Assembly (NCBI GenBank): GCA_027005175.1
Contig: JALTMC010000503.1
Coordinates: forward strand, 1-15,032
Direction: 5' to 3'
DNA length: 15,032 nucleotides
From: Myxococcales bacterium
GTDB taxonomy: Bacteria > Myxococcota_C > UBA6777
Shown here: in pieces, positions 1-7,793 of the stretch
Position numbering within the stretch: the first letter of the stretch is position 1
Layout of the letters: each line of letters opens with the position of its first letter
The notes under the pieces: model-generated
What the model was told of the DNA's origin: nothing
What the model saw: the letters and a program-made list of their open reading frames with translations, nothing else
Database searches by the model: none
Program-made: the position numbers and the translations under genes

Positions 1-301
1 ATGTTACCATGGTATAAGCACTACCTCTTTTACTCAACCCCCTGCTTCAGGTGAGTGTTTTGCTAGCAACGGGTCTTCACAAAACGGGGACACGAAAGTC
101 TCGTTGTAGTATTAGTTGGTAAATATAAAATAGCACAGCACCAATAGATTGAAAACGGAAAAATGGATAGTTTTAAAGAGCAAGAAATACATGTTGTAAA
201 AGGAAGTCAAACGGAACTATTCCTAAAACAAGCGTAATAAAGGTCAGCGGCACCCCACTGGAACGCTACCCATATGGAAGACGCAAGAGGCTATATCCGG
301 T

Positions 302-329
302 CCTCAACCAGCACCTGCTTGCGTTGAGG
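302..329 (+). terminator. Possible plus-direction hairpin
   Basis: CCTCAAC at 302-308 pairs exactly with GTTGAGG at 323-329 around a 14-base loop. It is followed by a moderately T-rich run (TTCTTGTTCTT). It could terminate a plus-strand transcript entering from the left of the window. The stem is only 7 bp and the T-tract is interrupted, so this is weak. Confidence 0.25.
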
Positions 330-421
330 TTCTTGTTCTTGAGGATTAGTGTCCATTCGTGGAGTTCATTATGGGTTCTAGCATTGACTCTTGTTCTGGT
401 AGGAGATGTCGATGAAGAGAA

Positions 422-436
422 CTCGTGACTCACGAG
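422..436 (-). terminator. Short inverted repeat 3' of the protease gene
   Basis: CTCGTG (422-427) and CACGAG (431-436) form a 6-bp stem with a 3-base loop, 25 bases beyond the protease stop codon. On the minus strand it is followed by GTTCTCTTC, which is pyrimidine-rich but not a true T-tract. It is the best-placed candidate terminator for the protease transcript, but weak. Confidence 0.3.
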
Positions 437-460
437 GACAAACATGAGTGGGGGTGAAGC

Positions 461-3400
461 TTATCGCTTGGAGGGTTTTGTATTTTTCCGAACGATCTTG
501 AGGGAGTGTTTTTTGCTCTTTTTCCGTCGCCGTCGGATCTTCTTCTTTTGGTAGAAGAGGTACACTTCTTGGTAGCCAGAGAACTGGGTGCTCTCTCTGG
601 CCACAATCACCACACGATTGCGGCCTTTTTTGAGTTTGATGGGTAGGCTGAATTGAAGTTTCGGGATGTTGCGTAACGCGCGATAGTAAACCTTTTCACC
701 GTTGACAAGGATATAGGTATCCAGCAGAGAGACGTTGTTGCGTATCGTACCTTTGAGGATGTAGTTGCTGCTTCGGGTTGGTTTGGGATACTTGCGAGTC
801 CGAACGATGATTCGCGGTGTAATGGCTTGCCAGTAGAGCTTTGCTTTTTTGCGAGAGCGTTTCTTCCCTGAGGTTACAGGAGTGACATCTCTACTAGCAA
901 TCCATGCATACCAGTGAGGCTTGTGACGGCGGCTTTTCTTTTTGGCAACCGTGCCAAACATACGTTTGGAGAGTTTGATTTGATAGAAAGCACCCAAACG
1001 AGCCACGGTTTGCAATTTTCCGCCTTTTGAGACACGAGCGATACGTGCTGTTCCAAAGTCGGCACCGCTGTAAATCCAGGCGGAGTGTTCTTTGACTTTG
1101 AGCCATCGTTTGCTCAACTTCTTCTTCTTGAGTTTTGTTTTGGTGAGGGGGAACACGATCTGACGGCGTGCTGTTGTGTGTAGTTCCGCATCAAAGATGC
1201 TAATACGCATTTTTATGGTTTTGCGTTGGGTGAAGGGATGGATGCGGATATAGAACCATCCTGTTGCGTATTTTCCAGGCTTCAACTTTCCAAATTGAAT
1301 GCGCCCCCTCTCAATGAACAGCTCACGACCCGTTTTGTTCTTGAGCATGCCAATGGTTTGGAATGACTTGCCTTTGCCACTGTTTCGTACCGTCACACGG
1401 ACGGCAAAGTGCTCACCAGCCTGAATCCGACCGTCACCATTGCCTTTGAGTTCTTCGAGAGCGTAGCTGAAGTCATACCGAGGGCGCTTTAAGCCCATGA
1501 TCTGAAGGTATACACGCTTTTCCAGCTTGAATTTCTTCATGGAACTGTGGATGTCAACTTTGAGTTCGCTGTACTGACTCTTCAACCACAACGGTAACTT
1601 CACATCCACCGTCCATCGCTTTGTTTTGCCTGGGCGGAGCTTGCCAAAGACAAACTCTTTGCGGTGCAGGAACCAGTACTTGGAGTTTGTCATGGCCCGC
1701 ACACGATACAAGGTGTGCTTGCCGCGATTGCGTAGACTTATCTGAATACGGAATCGGCTGCCTGCCCAAACACGATTTCCACGAGGTTTGCGGTCTGCTT
1801 TTTTTCGCTTCCGTGCCGGAAGAACCCGGTAGCGAAACGAAAGCTTTGGTGTTGCTGCGCTTTGTTTGGCTGGGTTGCTCCAGTCAACGCCCGCTTTCTT
1901 TAAAGCCTTGTGAATCTTACGTCCTTCCTTACGACGGATGAGATCTAAGAGAACTCGTGCCTTCTTAAAGAAAGAAACACGATTCCATTGATCTGTGGCC
2001 AGTAAGAGTTTTTTGGCAAGCCTGGTTTCAAAATCGATCTTGCCTTTCTTTTTCTTGCTGTAATCATCGCGATAGCTGCTGAGGCGCTCTTTGTCTGTTC
2101 GCCCATCAAAATAAGACAGGGTATACAGCGGTTTTCGTCGCTCTCTGACACCTTTGAGATAACGAGGGAGCTGCTTCTTTTTTAACTTGCGTTCGATATT
2201 GCCAAAGAAGTGGACTTGCTTTTTGGAGATGTTGACGGCGTGAAGGCTGATATCGGGAGCGATACCGATCTTCTGGATAGAGATGTCACCGGGTGTTAGG
2301 TATTGTGCCACGGTGAGTTTCAGGGCGCAGCGTTCTTGCATCGCATAACGAGGAGGCATGATGGGGTACAGGATCTGGACTGTCCCTTTGCCGTAGGTTC
2401 GTTGGCCTAGAATAATGGCGCGATTGTGGTTTTTTAAGGCACCGGACACAATCTCAGAGGCTGAAGCAGAGCCATTGTTGACAAGTACTACGATCGGGTA
2501 TTTGGGTTCTGTTCCGAAGGCGTGCGCCCGACGGACTTCACGTCGGGACAGTCCCCCGACATGGCTGACGATCGTGCCTCGGTCCAAGAAAAGGTCCGAG
2601 ACTTTGATGGCCTGTGAGAGCAAGCCCCCTGGGTTGTTGCGTAGGTCGAGGATCAAACCACGCAAGCGATTGCGGCTGCGACGGTGAAAGTCGAGCAGTG
2701 CTTTGCGAATATCCGGTGCGGTGTCTTGTTGGAAGTTCTTGATACGAATATAGCCGATCTGTTTCGGCAATAAGCGAGCACTCACACTTTTTACGCTGAT
2801 AATCGCGCGGGTGATGACGAATCGTTTGGGTTGCGAGAAGCTTTTGCGTTGGATCCAGATCTCAACCTTGGTTCCGGGAGCACCACGCAGCTTGGTCACA
2901 GCTTCTGACAAGTTCATGTTGATGGTTGACTCATCACCGATGCGGACGATCCGATCAAGTGCTTTGAGGCCCACACGAGAGGCGGGGGTGTCGGGCATGG
3001 GGGTGACGACTGTAAGGTAGCCTTTGCGGCTTTGGATCACGATGCCCAACCCACCGAAGGAACCCCGAGTGTGCATCTGCATATCTTGGTAGTAGGAGGG
3101 GGGCAAAAATCCCGTGTGTGGATCCAGCGTCTTGAGCATGCCATGAATGGCCGCAAATTCGATCTTACGCTGCTCTACATCACCCCGATAATTTGCTTCG
3201 ATGAACGAGAAAATCGCTCGCATCTGATACGGAACACTGAAGATCAGAGGGAAAGGCTGTAACTTAAACGTTTTCTTCGCTTTATCCACGGAGATATGGA
3301 CACTTTTGCCGTTTTTTGCCAATCGAACCATCACAGAGGGCACCGTTCGTTGAATCTGTTCCAGAGCTTTGCGGAACATCTTCTTCGGGTTGATCTGGTT

Positions 3401-3598
3401 CTGTTCGACATAGTGTTTGTTGATTAAAAAGATCACTCGACTCAAGTAGTAGAGCCGACTCAATCTGTAGCGACTGGTTTGTGCATGTGCTTGGGAACTG
3501 TTCCAGGAAGGCATAGAGTTGAAAACAAGAAGACCACCAAAAAGAAGTGCCCATAAGGGTAGGATGAGACGAAAACGTCGACTCAAATTTCTTAACAT
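461..3598 (-). CDS. Large exported S41 (C-terminal processing) peptidase with PDZ domain and added C-terminal beta domains
   Basis: This is an exported serine protease of the S41/CtpA-Tsp family, 1045 residues against roughly 400-700 for ordinary members. The ATG at 3598 is chosen because AGGAG (minus strand, 3607-3611) lies 8 bases upstream and a signal peptide follows at once: a hydrophobic core at residues 11-26, then an AHAQ cleavage-type site at 37-40. The PDZ domain spans about 178-265 and contains GSFGGLGI. The S41 core spans about 276-450. The catalytic dyad is intact: Ser379 in GSASASEI, Lys404 in TYGKGTVQ, and the supporting Gln408. After a charged helical stretch (about 460-580) come two beta-sandwich-like segments (about 588-700 and 705-818, the second opening with GNGDGRIQAGE), an SH3-like segment (about 832-905) and a last beta domain resembling glucodextranase domain B (about 925-1017). 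The tail is very Lys/Arg-rich. The layout recalls large myxobacterial S41 proteins (the MXAN_5808-type family, from memory). The peptidase call is secure; the C-terminal domain names are inferred from pattern. Confidence 0.9.
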   Translation of the reverse strand: MLRNLSRRFRLILPLWALLFGGLLVFNSMPSWNSSQAHAQTSRYRLSRLYYLSRVIFLINKHYVEQNQINPKKMFRKALEQIQRTVPSVMVRLAKNGKSVHISVDKAKKTFKLQPFPLIFSVPYQMRAIFSFIEANYRGDVEQRKIEFAAIHGMLKTLDPHTGFLPPSYYQDMQMHTRGSFGGLGIVIQSRKGYLTVVTPMPDTPASRVGLKALDRIVRIGDESTINMNLSEAVTKLRGAPGTKVEIWIQRKSFSQPKRFVITRAIISVKSVSARLLPKQIGYIRIKNFQQDTAPDIRKALLDFHRRSRNRLRGLILDLRNNPGGLLSQAIKVSDLFLDRGTIVSHVGGLSRREVRRAHAFGTEPKYPIVVLVNNGSASASEIVSGALKNHNRAIILGQRTYGKGTVQILYPIMPPRYAMQERCALKLTVAQYLTPGDISIQKIGIAPDISLHAVNISKKQVHFFGNIERKLKKKQLPRYLKGVRERRKPLYTLSYFDGRTDKERLSSYRDDYSKKKKGKIDFETRLAKKLLLATDQWNRVSFFKKARVLLDLIRRKEGRKIHKALKKAGVDWSNPAKQSAATPKLSFRYRVLPARKRKKADRKPRGNRVWAGSRFRIQISLRNRGKHTLYRVRAMTNSKYWFLHRKEFVFGKLRPGKTKRWTVDVKLPLWLKSQYSELKVDIHSSMKKFKLEKRVYLQIMGLKRPRYDFSYALEELKGNGDGRIQAGEHFAVRVTVRNSGKGKSFQTIGMLKNKTGRELFIERGRIQFGKLKPGKYATGWFYIRIHPFTQRKTIKMRISIFDAELHTTARRQIVFPLTKTKLKKKKLSKRWLKVKEHSAWIYSGADFGTARIARVSKGGKLQTVARLGAFYQIKLSKRMFGTVAKKKSRRHKPHWYAWIASRDVTPVTSGKKRSRKKAKLYWQAITPRIIVRTRKYPKPTRSSNYILKGTIRNNVSLLDTYILVNGEKVYYRALRNIPKLQFSLPIKLKKGRNRVVIVARESTQFSGYQEVYLFYQKKKIRRRRKKSKKHSLKIVRKNTKPSKR

Positions 3599-3976
3599 AC
3601 TAGGTTCTCCTGGCGCGGCAGGTGGGTGCTCTAGACAACACATCCCAGAACATGTCATGGGTGTGCAAAGAGGTTAATCATCAAGATTAACATAGGAACC
3701 GGTGGAGAGAGTCCCCACCGGCTCCTCTGTTGCATACATTGTGTACATCAAGCTGCATTTTGCAAATTTCTTAAACGAGAGGGATTGCTAGTCGCTTGAA
3801 ATATAATTGATTTTCTTTTTAGGAGGTGTCGGAGGGAAATCGCATGTCTCTGCTCTTGCAGGAAGAGACCACACTTCCCGCGATCTTTCGGTTTGGAAGA
3901 AAAGGCCCTTGATCTCTATCGAATCCATACTTGGTACTACCACCGCTACGACGACGAGTCAGGTTACTTCTGATCT
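3599..3976. other. Spacer between the cysteine-rich lipoprotein and the protease
   Basis: These 378 bases have no supported gene. They hold the protease ribosome binding site, a strong inverted repeat (3694-3726), an AT-rich patch around 3755-3825 and a degenerate copy of the lipoprotein's 3' end (3911-3943). The two neighbouring genes point the same way, but the spacing and the hairpin suggest separate transcripts. Confidence 0.6.
3694..3726 (-). terminator. Strong inverted repeat, possible terminator
   Basis: AGGA, one mismatch, then CCGGTGG (left arm, 3694-3705) pairs with CCACCGG, the mismatch, then TCCT (right arm, 3715-3726) around a 9-base loop. This gives 11 of 12 pairs, GC-rich in the core. 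It lies about 250 bases beyond the lipoprotein stop and about 96 bases before the protease start. Neither side carries a T-tract, so it is either a factor-assisted terminator or another kind of regulatory or repeat element. Confidence 0.4.
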
Positions 3977-4004
3977 TTATCGAATCCATGCTTGGTACTG
4001 CCAC
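3911..4004 (-). repeat. Direct repeat of the lipoprotein's last codons
   Basis: A 33-base block at 3972-4004, which holds the last nine codons and the stop of the lipoprotein gene, recurs at 3911-3943 with 3 mismatches (61-base period). On the minus strand the outer copy would read YQVWIR then TAG, against YQAWIR then TAA in the gene. It is a remnant outside the reading frame, consistent with a partial tandem duplication or the stump of a former paralogue. Confidence 0.7.
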
Positions 4005-7000
4005 TTTCCACTTTTCCCATTTGTAATACCATTGCCATTGCAACCTATCGCTGTACCACCACCATAGGAGCCGCGTGAGCGGTTGAATGATACGGATACA
4101 ATGTGGTTGCCAAATGAGCCTCCGCGTCCTGGCCCTTTACAGTACGACAACCCTGGATAGTCTATCGTGTTGCGTGAGCCACCACAGTTGTAGTGTGAGT
4201 GTCTTCCGTGTGAACCTTCCACCGCAAGGATTCCCCAGCCGCTACTGGAGCCATAAGTGCCCTTGTCGCCGGGAATCCAGTTGGTAAATAGATTCGAGTG
4301 AGTCTTGCTAAACCAACCTGCTGTTGGACTGGTGCGACACTGTAGTTTGAGTTCTCGACCTTTAATCGCAAACGCTGTAAACGCCATGTGACCAAAGTTG
4401 GTTGCCACACTTAAGTCGGGTGGTGTGCTCACATCTTTACCGCTGTTTGCATTTTGCTCCTGATGTTTGGTGGGAGCGAACTTAAACAACTCCAGGTTAC
4501 TCTGGTAGCGAGCCAGCAAGGTCCAGCCACCGCCGCTGGTGGTCATATCACAGAGGGCTTTGTAGGCGGCACCACTGCTTGGTTTTATCCAGTACGTTCC
4601 ATCTTTGGTGGCTGCCGTTTTGCCGGTTGGTTTGCGATACTCATTGCAATGCTTTGCATACATCCCATCCGACCATCGATACGCACCCTTGTACAACACA
4701 ACCCCCACCTGACACACACTGCTTACACATGTCTCACCCGTGCTGCACTCACTGGTCTTGGTACAAGCCGAACAGGTGTTGCTCTTGCAGAGCTGACCTG
4801 CACGACAGTCGGTGCGTGTGCGACAATTGCCCGTCTTGCAAGAGCCTGACAAGCATAACTTTCCGCTGCCACATTCGGTGTCGTTGGTGCAGGCAGAGCA
4901 CTTGTTCTTTTGGCAGAGTTGGCCTCCCAAACAGTCACTGGTTGTGCGACAGTTTCCTCTCTTGCAGGCTCCTGATAGACAGAGTTGGCCGCTGTCACAC
5001 TCCGTGTCTTTGGTACAGGCAGAGCACTTGTTGTTGAGGCAGACTTTGCCACCACTACAATCACTGTTTTTGCGACAATCTGCGAAATTGCATGCGCCTG
5101 AGATACACAGTTGACCGGATTGACACTCCGTATCATTGGAGCAAGCAGAGCACAGGTTGTTCTTGCAAATCTGTCCGGATGGTCGGCCTCCGCTCTTGCA
5201 ATCGGCCGTTGTTATGCAGTCACCTTTTTTACACAGACCACCGGCACAAACTTTGCCTATTCCACAGATAGCACTGGATGTACAGATGGTACATTGGTTC
5301 GATTTGCAAACCAAGCCATTCCTACAATCTGTGTTGGATCTGCATTGTCCAACCTTGCAGACACCGCTCAAACACAGTTGACCAGCTGTACACTCTCTGT
5401 CGTTGGAGCATGTGGAGCATATATTCTTTTTGCAGACTTGTCCGCCGGAGCAGTCGCTGGTTGAACGGCAGTCTCCTGTGGTGCATGAGCCTGACAAACA
5501 CAGCTTTCCAGCCCCACATTCCGTGTCGGACACGCAAGGTGAGCAGGTATTGTTCTTGCAGAGCTTACCACCGGAGCACTCGGAGTTTTTGCGACAGTTT
5601 CCATTCACACAGAGTTGCTTGATACAGAGGTTGCCTGGGCCACATTCTTTGTCGCTGGCGCAGGTGGAGCAGATGTTGTTCAAACATAGCTTACCTGTGG
5701 GGCAATCGGATGTGACTCGACAGTCGCCTTTGGTACAGGTGCCACCGAGGCAGAGTTGGCCGGATGCACACTCTCTGTCGTTGGAGCACGCCGAACAGTT
5801 GTTGGCTTTACAGACCTGTCCATTTTGACAGTCGGCTGTTGTTTTGCAATCACCTTTCAGGCAAACACCACGAACACAGAGCTGGCCTGTGGCACATTCA
5901 CGATTGGCCGAGCAGGTGACACAGCGGTTTCTCTTGCACACCAGACCTCCTTGGCAAGCACTGGTTGTTCGACAGTTCCCGGGCGTGCACTTGCCCACAA
6001 GGCAGAGTTGTCCGGCCGCGCATTCTTTGTCGTCACTGCAAACGGTGCAGGTGTTGGCTTTGCAAACCTGACCGTTTTGGCAGTCAATGCTGGTTTTGCA
6101 GTTGCCTTTTTTGCATACACCCGCAACACAGATCTCTCCCGTTGCACACTCTTTGTCTACCGAACATGAGGAGCATTTGTTACTTCGACAAACCTGTCCA
6201 TTTTGGCACTCCAAGGATTGACGGCAGTTGGCTTCTTTGCAGGCACCATTGAAACAAAGGCTTCCTGCATTGCACTCTTTGTCGTTGGTGCAGGCTGAAC
6301 ACGTATTGCTCAAACATACGGTGCCACCTTTGCAATCGGAGTTTTTAAGACAGCCTTTGCAGGTGTTGGATGTGGTGTCGCATACCTGTCCTGAGCGACA
6401 GTCTGTATTCTGGCGACAACCGGCTTGGCATTTGGATGCTTCGCAAATCTGACCGGCGTCACACTCTTTGTCGCTAGTGCAGACCTGGCATTGGTTGGCT
6501 TTGCAGATCTTACCATCTTTGCATTCAGCGTTGGTTCGACAAGTGCCTACGATGCATTTGTTTCTTTTACATAGTTTGCCTGTCCCACACTCTGTATCTG
6601 CCAAGCATCCTTCGCACGTCGTTTTGCGGCAAACTTTCCCATCTTGGCAGTGGGAACTTACAAGGCATCCGACACATTGTTTGGTTGTTATGTTGCATTT
6701 TTTGTTGTCTTTGCACTCTTTGTTGTTGCGACAACCTTCCGTACAAGTGCTGTTCTCACAGATCTTTCCTTCACCACAGCCCGCGTCATCGGTGCATGCG
6801 GCACATCGCCCATCGTTACAAACTTGACCACCTGGGCAGGCTTTTACGGCACTGCAAATCGGGTCGGTACATTGGAGGTTCTCGCAGATCTTTCCGTCGG
6901 CCTGGCATGCTTTGTCGTCGCGGCAACCTTTGCTACAAGCCCCTTTTTCACAGATCTGTTCCGTTGTACCGCAGTCTTTGTCGTCGTTGCAAGCTTTGCA

Positions 7001-7393
7001 TCGACCTGCTTTGCAAACCTGACCCGCAGCGCAGGTGCTGTTGTCTTTACAGCCTTCTTCACAGCGCTTGTTGTTGCAGACTTTTCCATCGGAGCTGCAC
7101 TCTGAATCGTTTTTGCATCCGGTGCTACAGAGACCCTTCTCACATATTTTGTTGGTGCCACATTGGCTGTCTTTCTTGCAAGAACTACAACGTCCCTTAC
7201 CACAGATCTTACCGCCTTCACATGCTTTTGCTACACTGCATTCGCCCACGCCACATGTGCCATTGGTACAGATCTGTCCCCCCTGGCATCCGCTGTCATT
7301 ACTGCATGTGACGGCAGGCGGATCACCGCCACAGGCAATGATTCCAAACAAAGCAATACCAAAAAGGCACAAAAGAAAAATACGAGACTTCAT
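3977..7393 (-). CDS. Giant cysteine-rich repeat lipoprotein with C-terminal fibrinogen-like domain
   Basis: A 1138-residue surface or periplasmic lipoprotein. A hydrophobic signal ends in IIAC at Cys21, a lipobox followed by GGD, so the protein should be lipid-anchored. Residues 30 to about 893 are 41 consecutive modules of the form C-X5-C-X5-C-X4-C with small length variations (about 164 cysteines), similar in style to Dickkopf_N/EB-type modules common in myxobacterial exported proteins. From residue 390 onward two module types alternate in a regular 42-residue super-repeat. Residues 896-1138 form a fibrinogen C-terminal-like domain: DGTYWIKP, ALCDM, then GGGWTLLARY at about 954-963, with six further cysteines, ending in YQAWIR. 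The family suggests a carbohydrate or surface ligand for that domain. An extended, disulfide-stiffened stalk presenting it outside the cell is my inference. The ATG at 7393 is fixed by AAAGGAG (7400-7406) six bases upstream. Substrate, ligand and role are unknown. Confidence 0.9.
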   Translation of the reverse strand: MKSRIFLLCLFGIALFGIIACGGDPPAVTCSNDSGCQGGQICTNGTCGVGECSVAKACEGGKICGKGRCSSCKKDSQCGTNKICEKGLCSTGCKNDSECSSDGKVCNNKRCEEGCKDNSTCAAGQVCKAGRCKACNDDKDCGTTEQICEKGACSKGCRDDKACQADGKICENLQCTDPICSAVKACPGGQVCNDGRCAACTDDAGCGEGKICENSTCTEGCRNNKECKDNKKCNITTKQCVGCLVSSHCQDGKVCRKTTCEGCLADTECGTGKLCKRNKCIVGTCRTNAECKDGKICKANQCQVCTSDKECDAGQICEASKCQAGCRQNTDCRSGQVCDTTSNTCKGCLKNSDCKGGTVCLSNTCSACTNDKECNAGSLCFNGACKEANCRQSLECQNGQVCRSNKCSSCSVDKECATGEICVAGVCKKGNCKTSIDCQNGQVCKANTCTVCSDDKECAAGQLCLVGKCTPGNCRTTSACQGGLVCKRNRCVTCSANRECATGQLCVRGVCLKGDCKTTADCQNGQVCKANNCSACSNDRECASGQLCLGGTCTKGDCRVTSDCPTGKLCLNNICSTCASDKECGPGNLCIKQLCVNGNCRKNSECSGGKLCKNNTCSPCVSDTECGAGKLCLSGSCTTGDCRSTSDCSGGQVCKKNICSTCSNDRECTAGQLCLSGVCKVGQCRSNTDCRNGLVCKSNQCTICTSSAICGIGKVCAGGLCKKGDCITTADCKSGGRPSGQICKNNLCSACSNDTECQSGQLCISGACNFADCRKNSDCSGGKVCLNNKCSACTKDTECDSGQLCLSGACKRGNCRTTSDCLGGQLCQKNKCSACTNDTECGSGKLCLSGSCKTGNCRTRTDCRAGQLCKSNTCSACTKTSECSTGETCVSSVCQVGVVLYKGAYRWSDGMYAKHCNEYRKPTGKTAATKDGTYWIKPSSGAAYKALCDMTTSGGGWTLLARYQSNLELFKFAPTKHQEQNANSGKDVSTPPDLSVATNFGHMAFTAFAIKGRELKLQCRTSPTAGWFSKTHSNLFTNWIPGDKGTYGSSSGWGILAVEGSHGRHSHYNCGGSRNTIDYPGLSYCKGPGRGGSFGNHIVSVSFNRSRGSYGGGTAIGCNGNGITNGKSGKWQYQAWIR
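4715..6226 (-). repeat. Twelve ~126-bp tandem super-repeats inside the lipoprotein gene
   Basis: Codons 390 to about 893 consist of 12 units of about 42 codons. Each unit pairs a type A module (NCRxxxDCxxGQVCKxNxC style) with a type B module (ACxxDxECxxGQLCxxGxC style). Unit length is almost constant; the one clear exception is a short insertion near the unit with CKSGGRPSGQIC. The first 17 modules (codons 30-389) vary more in spacing and sequence. The pattern fits stepwise tandem expansion of the C-terminal part. Confidence 0.85.
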
Positions 7394-7764
7394 GGAACAC
7401 TCCTTTGGGTGAGCTGTTAACTATTGTTGCAGTATACATCAAGAACCACTCCAAGTTCGATAACGTTTCGGTGAAGAATCGACATTCCTTTCAGAGTCGA
7501 GAGTGAAGCGGAGCTAAGAAGGGGGATATGTCAGCGGTTGCGGGATCGGAAGTGAGCGTAGGGACTCAATGAAAGCCATGGCAAGGTGGAGGAGCCACGA
7601 GAAGGGAGGACGTCAGCGATTGGGGGGTTGGAAGTGAGCGCAGGGATTCAATGGGAACAATGGCAAGGTGGAGGTCGCCCTTCTGTCAAGGGAGGAAAAC
7701 CATGCCTGCGTAGGGACTCGATGAAAACAATGGCAAGGCAAAGAACTCACGAGAAGGGAGAAGG
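7394..7764. other. Spacer between lpd and the lipoprotein gene
   Basis: 371 bases without a supported gene. The part near the lipoprotein (7394-7500) holds its ribosome binding site and probable promoter. The rest (about 7511-7764) is made of degenerate tandem repeats that continue into the end of lpd. No hairpin followed by a T-tract was found behind lpd. Confidence 0.6.
7400..7436 (-). promoter_or_regulatory. Ribosome binding site and candidate -10 of the lipoprotein gene
   Basis: AAAGGAG lies at 7400-7406, six bases before the ATG. A TATACT hexamer (minus strand, 7431-7436) matches the -10 consensus at five of six positions and would give a leader of about 30 bases. No good -35 hexamer is seen at 16-18 bases, so the promoter part is tentative; the ribosome binding site is clear. 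Confidence 0.4.
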
Positions 7765-7793
7765 TCAGCGATTGGAGGATTGGAAGTGGGCAC
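7511..7793 (-). repeat. Degenerate ~80-bp tandem repeats covering the 3' end of lpd
   Basis: Four imperfect units: a partial one at 7511-7558, then 7559-7640 (82 bp), 7641-7710 (70 bp, second half diverged) and 7711-7793 (83 bp). Each full unit starts near AGGGACTC-ATGAAA-CAATGGCAAGG and ends near GTCAGCGATTGG-GG-TTGGAAGTG. The last unit contains the final codons and stop of lpd. On the minus strand that unit reads CAHFQSSNR-stop, the 7559-7640 unit reads AHFQPPNR-stop (preceded by a Cys codon spanning 7640-7642), and the partial unit reads AHFRSRNR-stop. Confidence 0.8.

Larger units (their letters stand above)
1..460. other. Left-edge region without a supported gene
   Basis: Stop codons break all six frames. 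The longest stretch reading in from the left edge is about 36 codons (frame 2, ending at the TAG at 107-109), and it resembles nothing I recognise. Bases from about 110 to 240 are AT-rich. Two inverted repeats are visible, at 302-329 and 422-436, and are listed separately. The region probably holds the 3' flank of the minus-strand protease gene plus spacer DNA. No tRNA-like cloverleaf or mobile-element end was seen. Confidence 0.6.

Noticed and set aside
2-109. End of an upstream plus-strand gene entering at the left edge
   Set aside because: About 35 open codons in frame 2 are too few to judge and show no recognisable motif.
3599-3658. Longer N-terminus of the protease starting at 3658
   Set aside because: It would put 20 residues, including three cysteines, ahead of a good signal peptide, while AGGAG sits at the right distance before the ATG at 3598.
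4454-7412. Many open frames opposite or overlapping the cysteine-rich lipoprotein gene (for example 4579-5037, 5403-5828, 6685-7311 on plus)
   Set aside because: They mirror the repeat structure of the real gene in other frames, lack ribosome binding sites and show low-complexity Cys/Ser/His or Leu/Gln repeats. The minus-strand frame has a signal peptide, lipobox and known domains.
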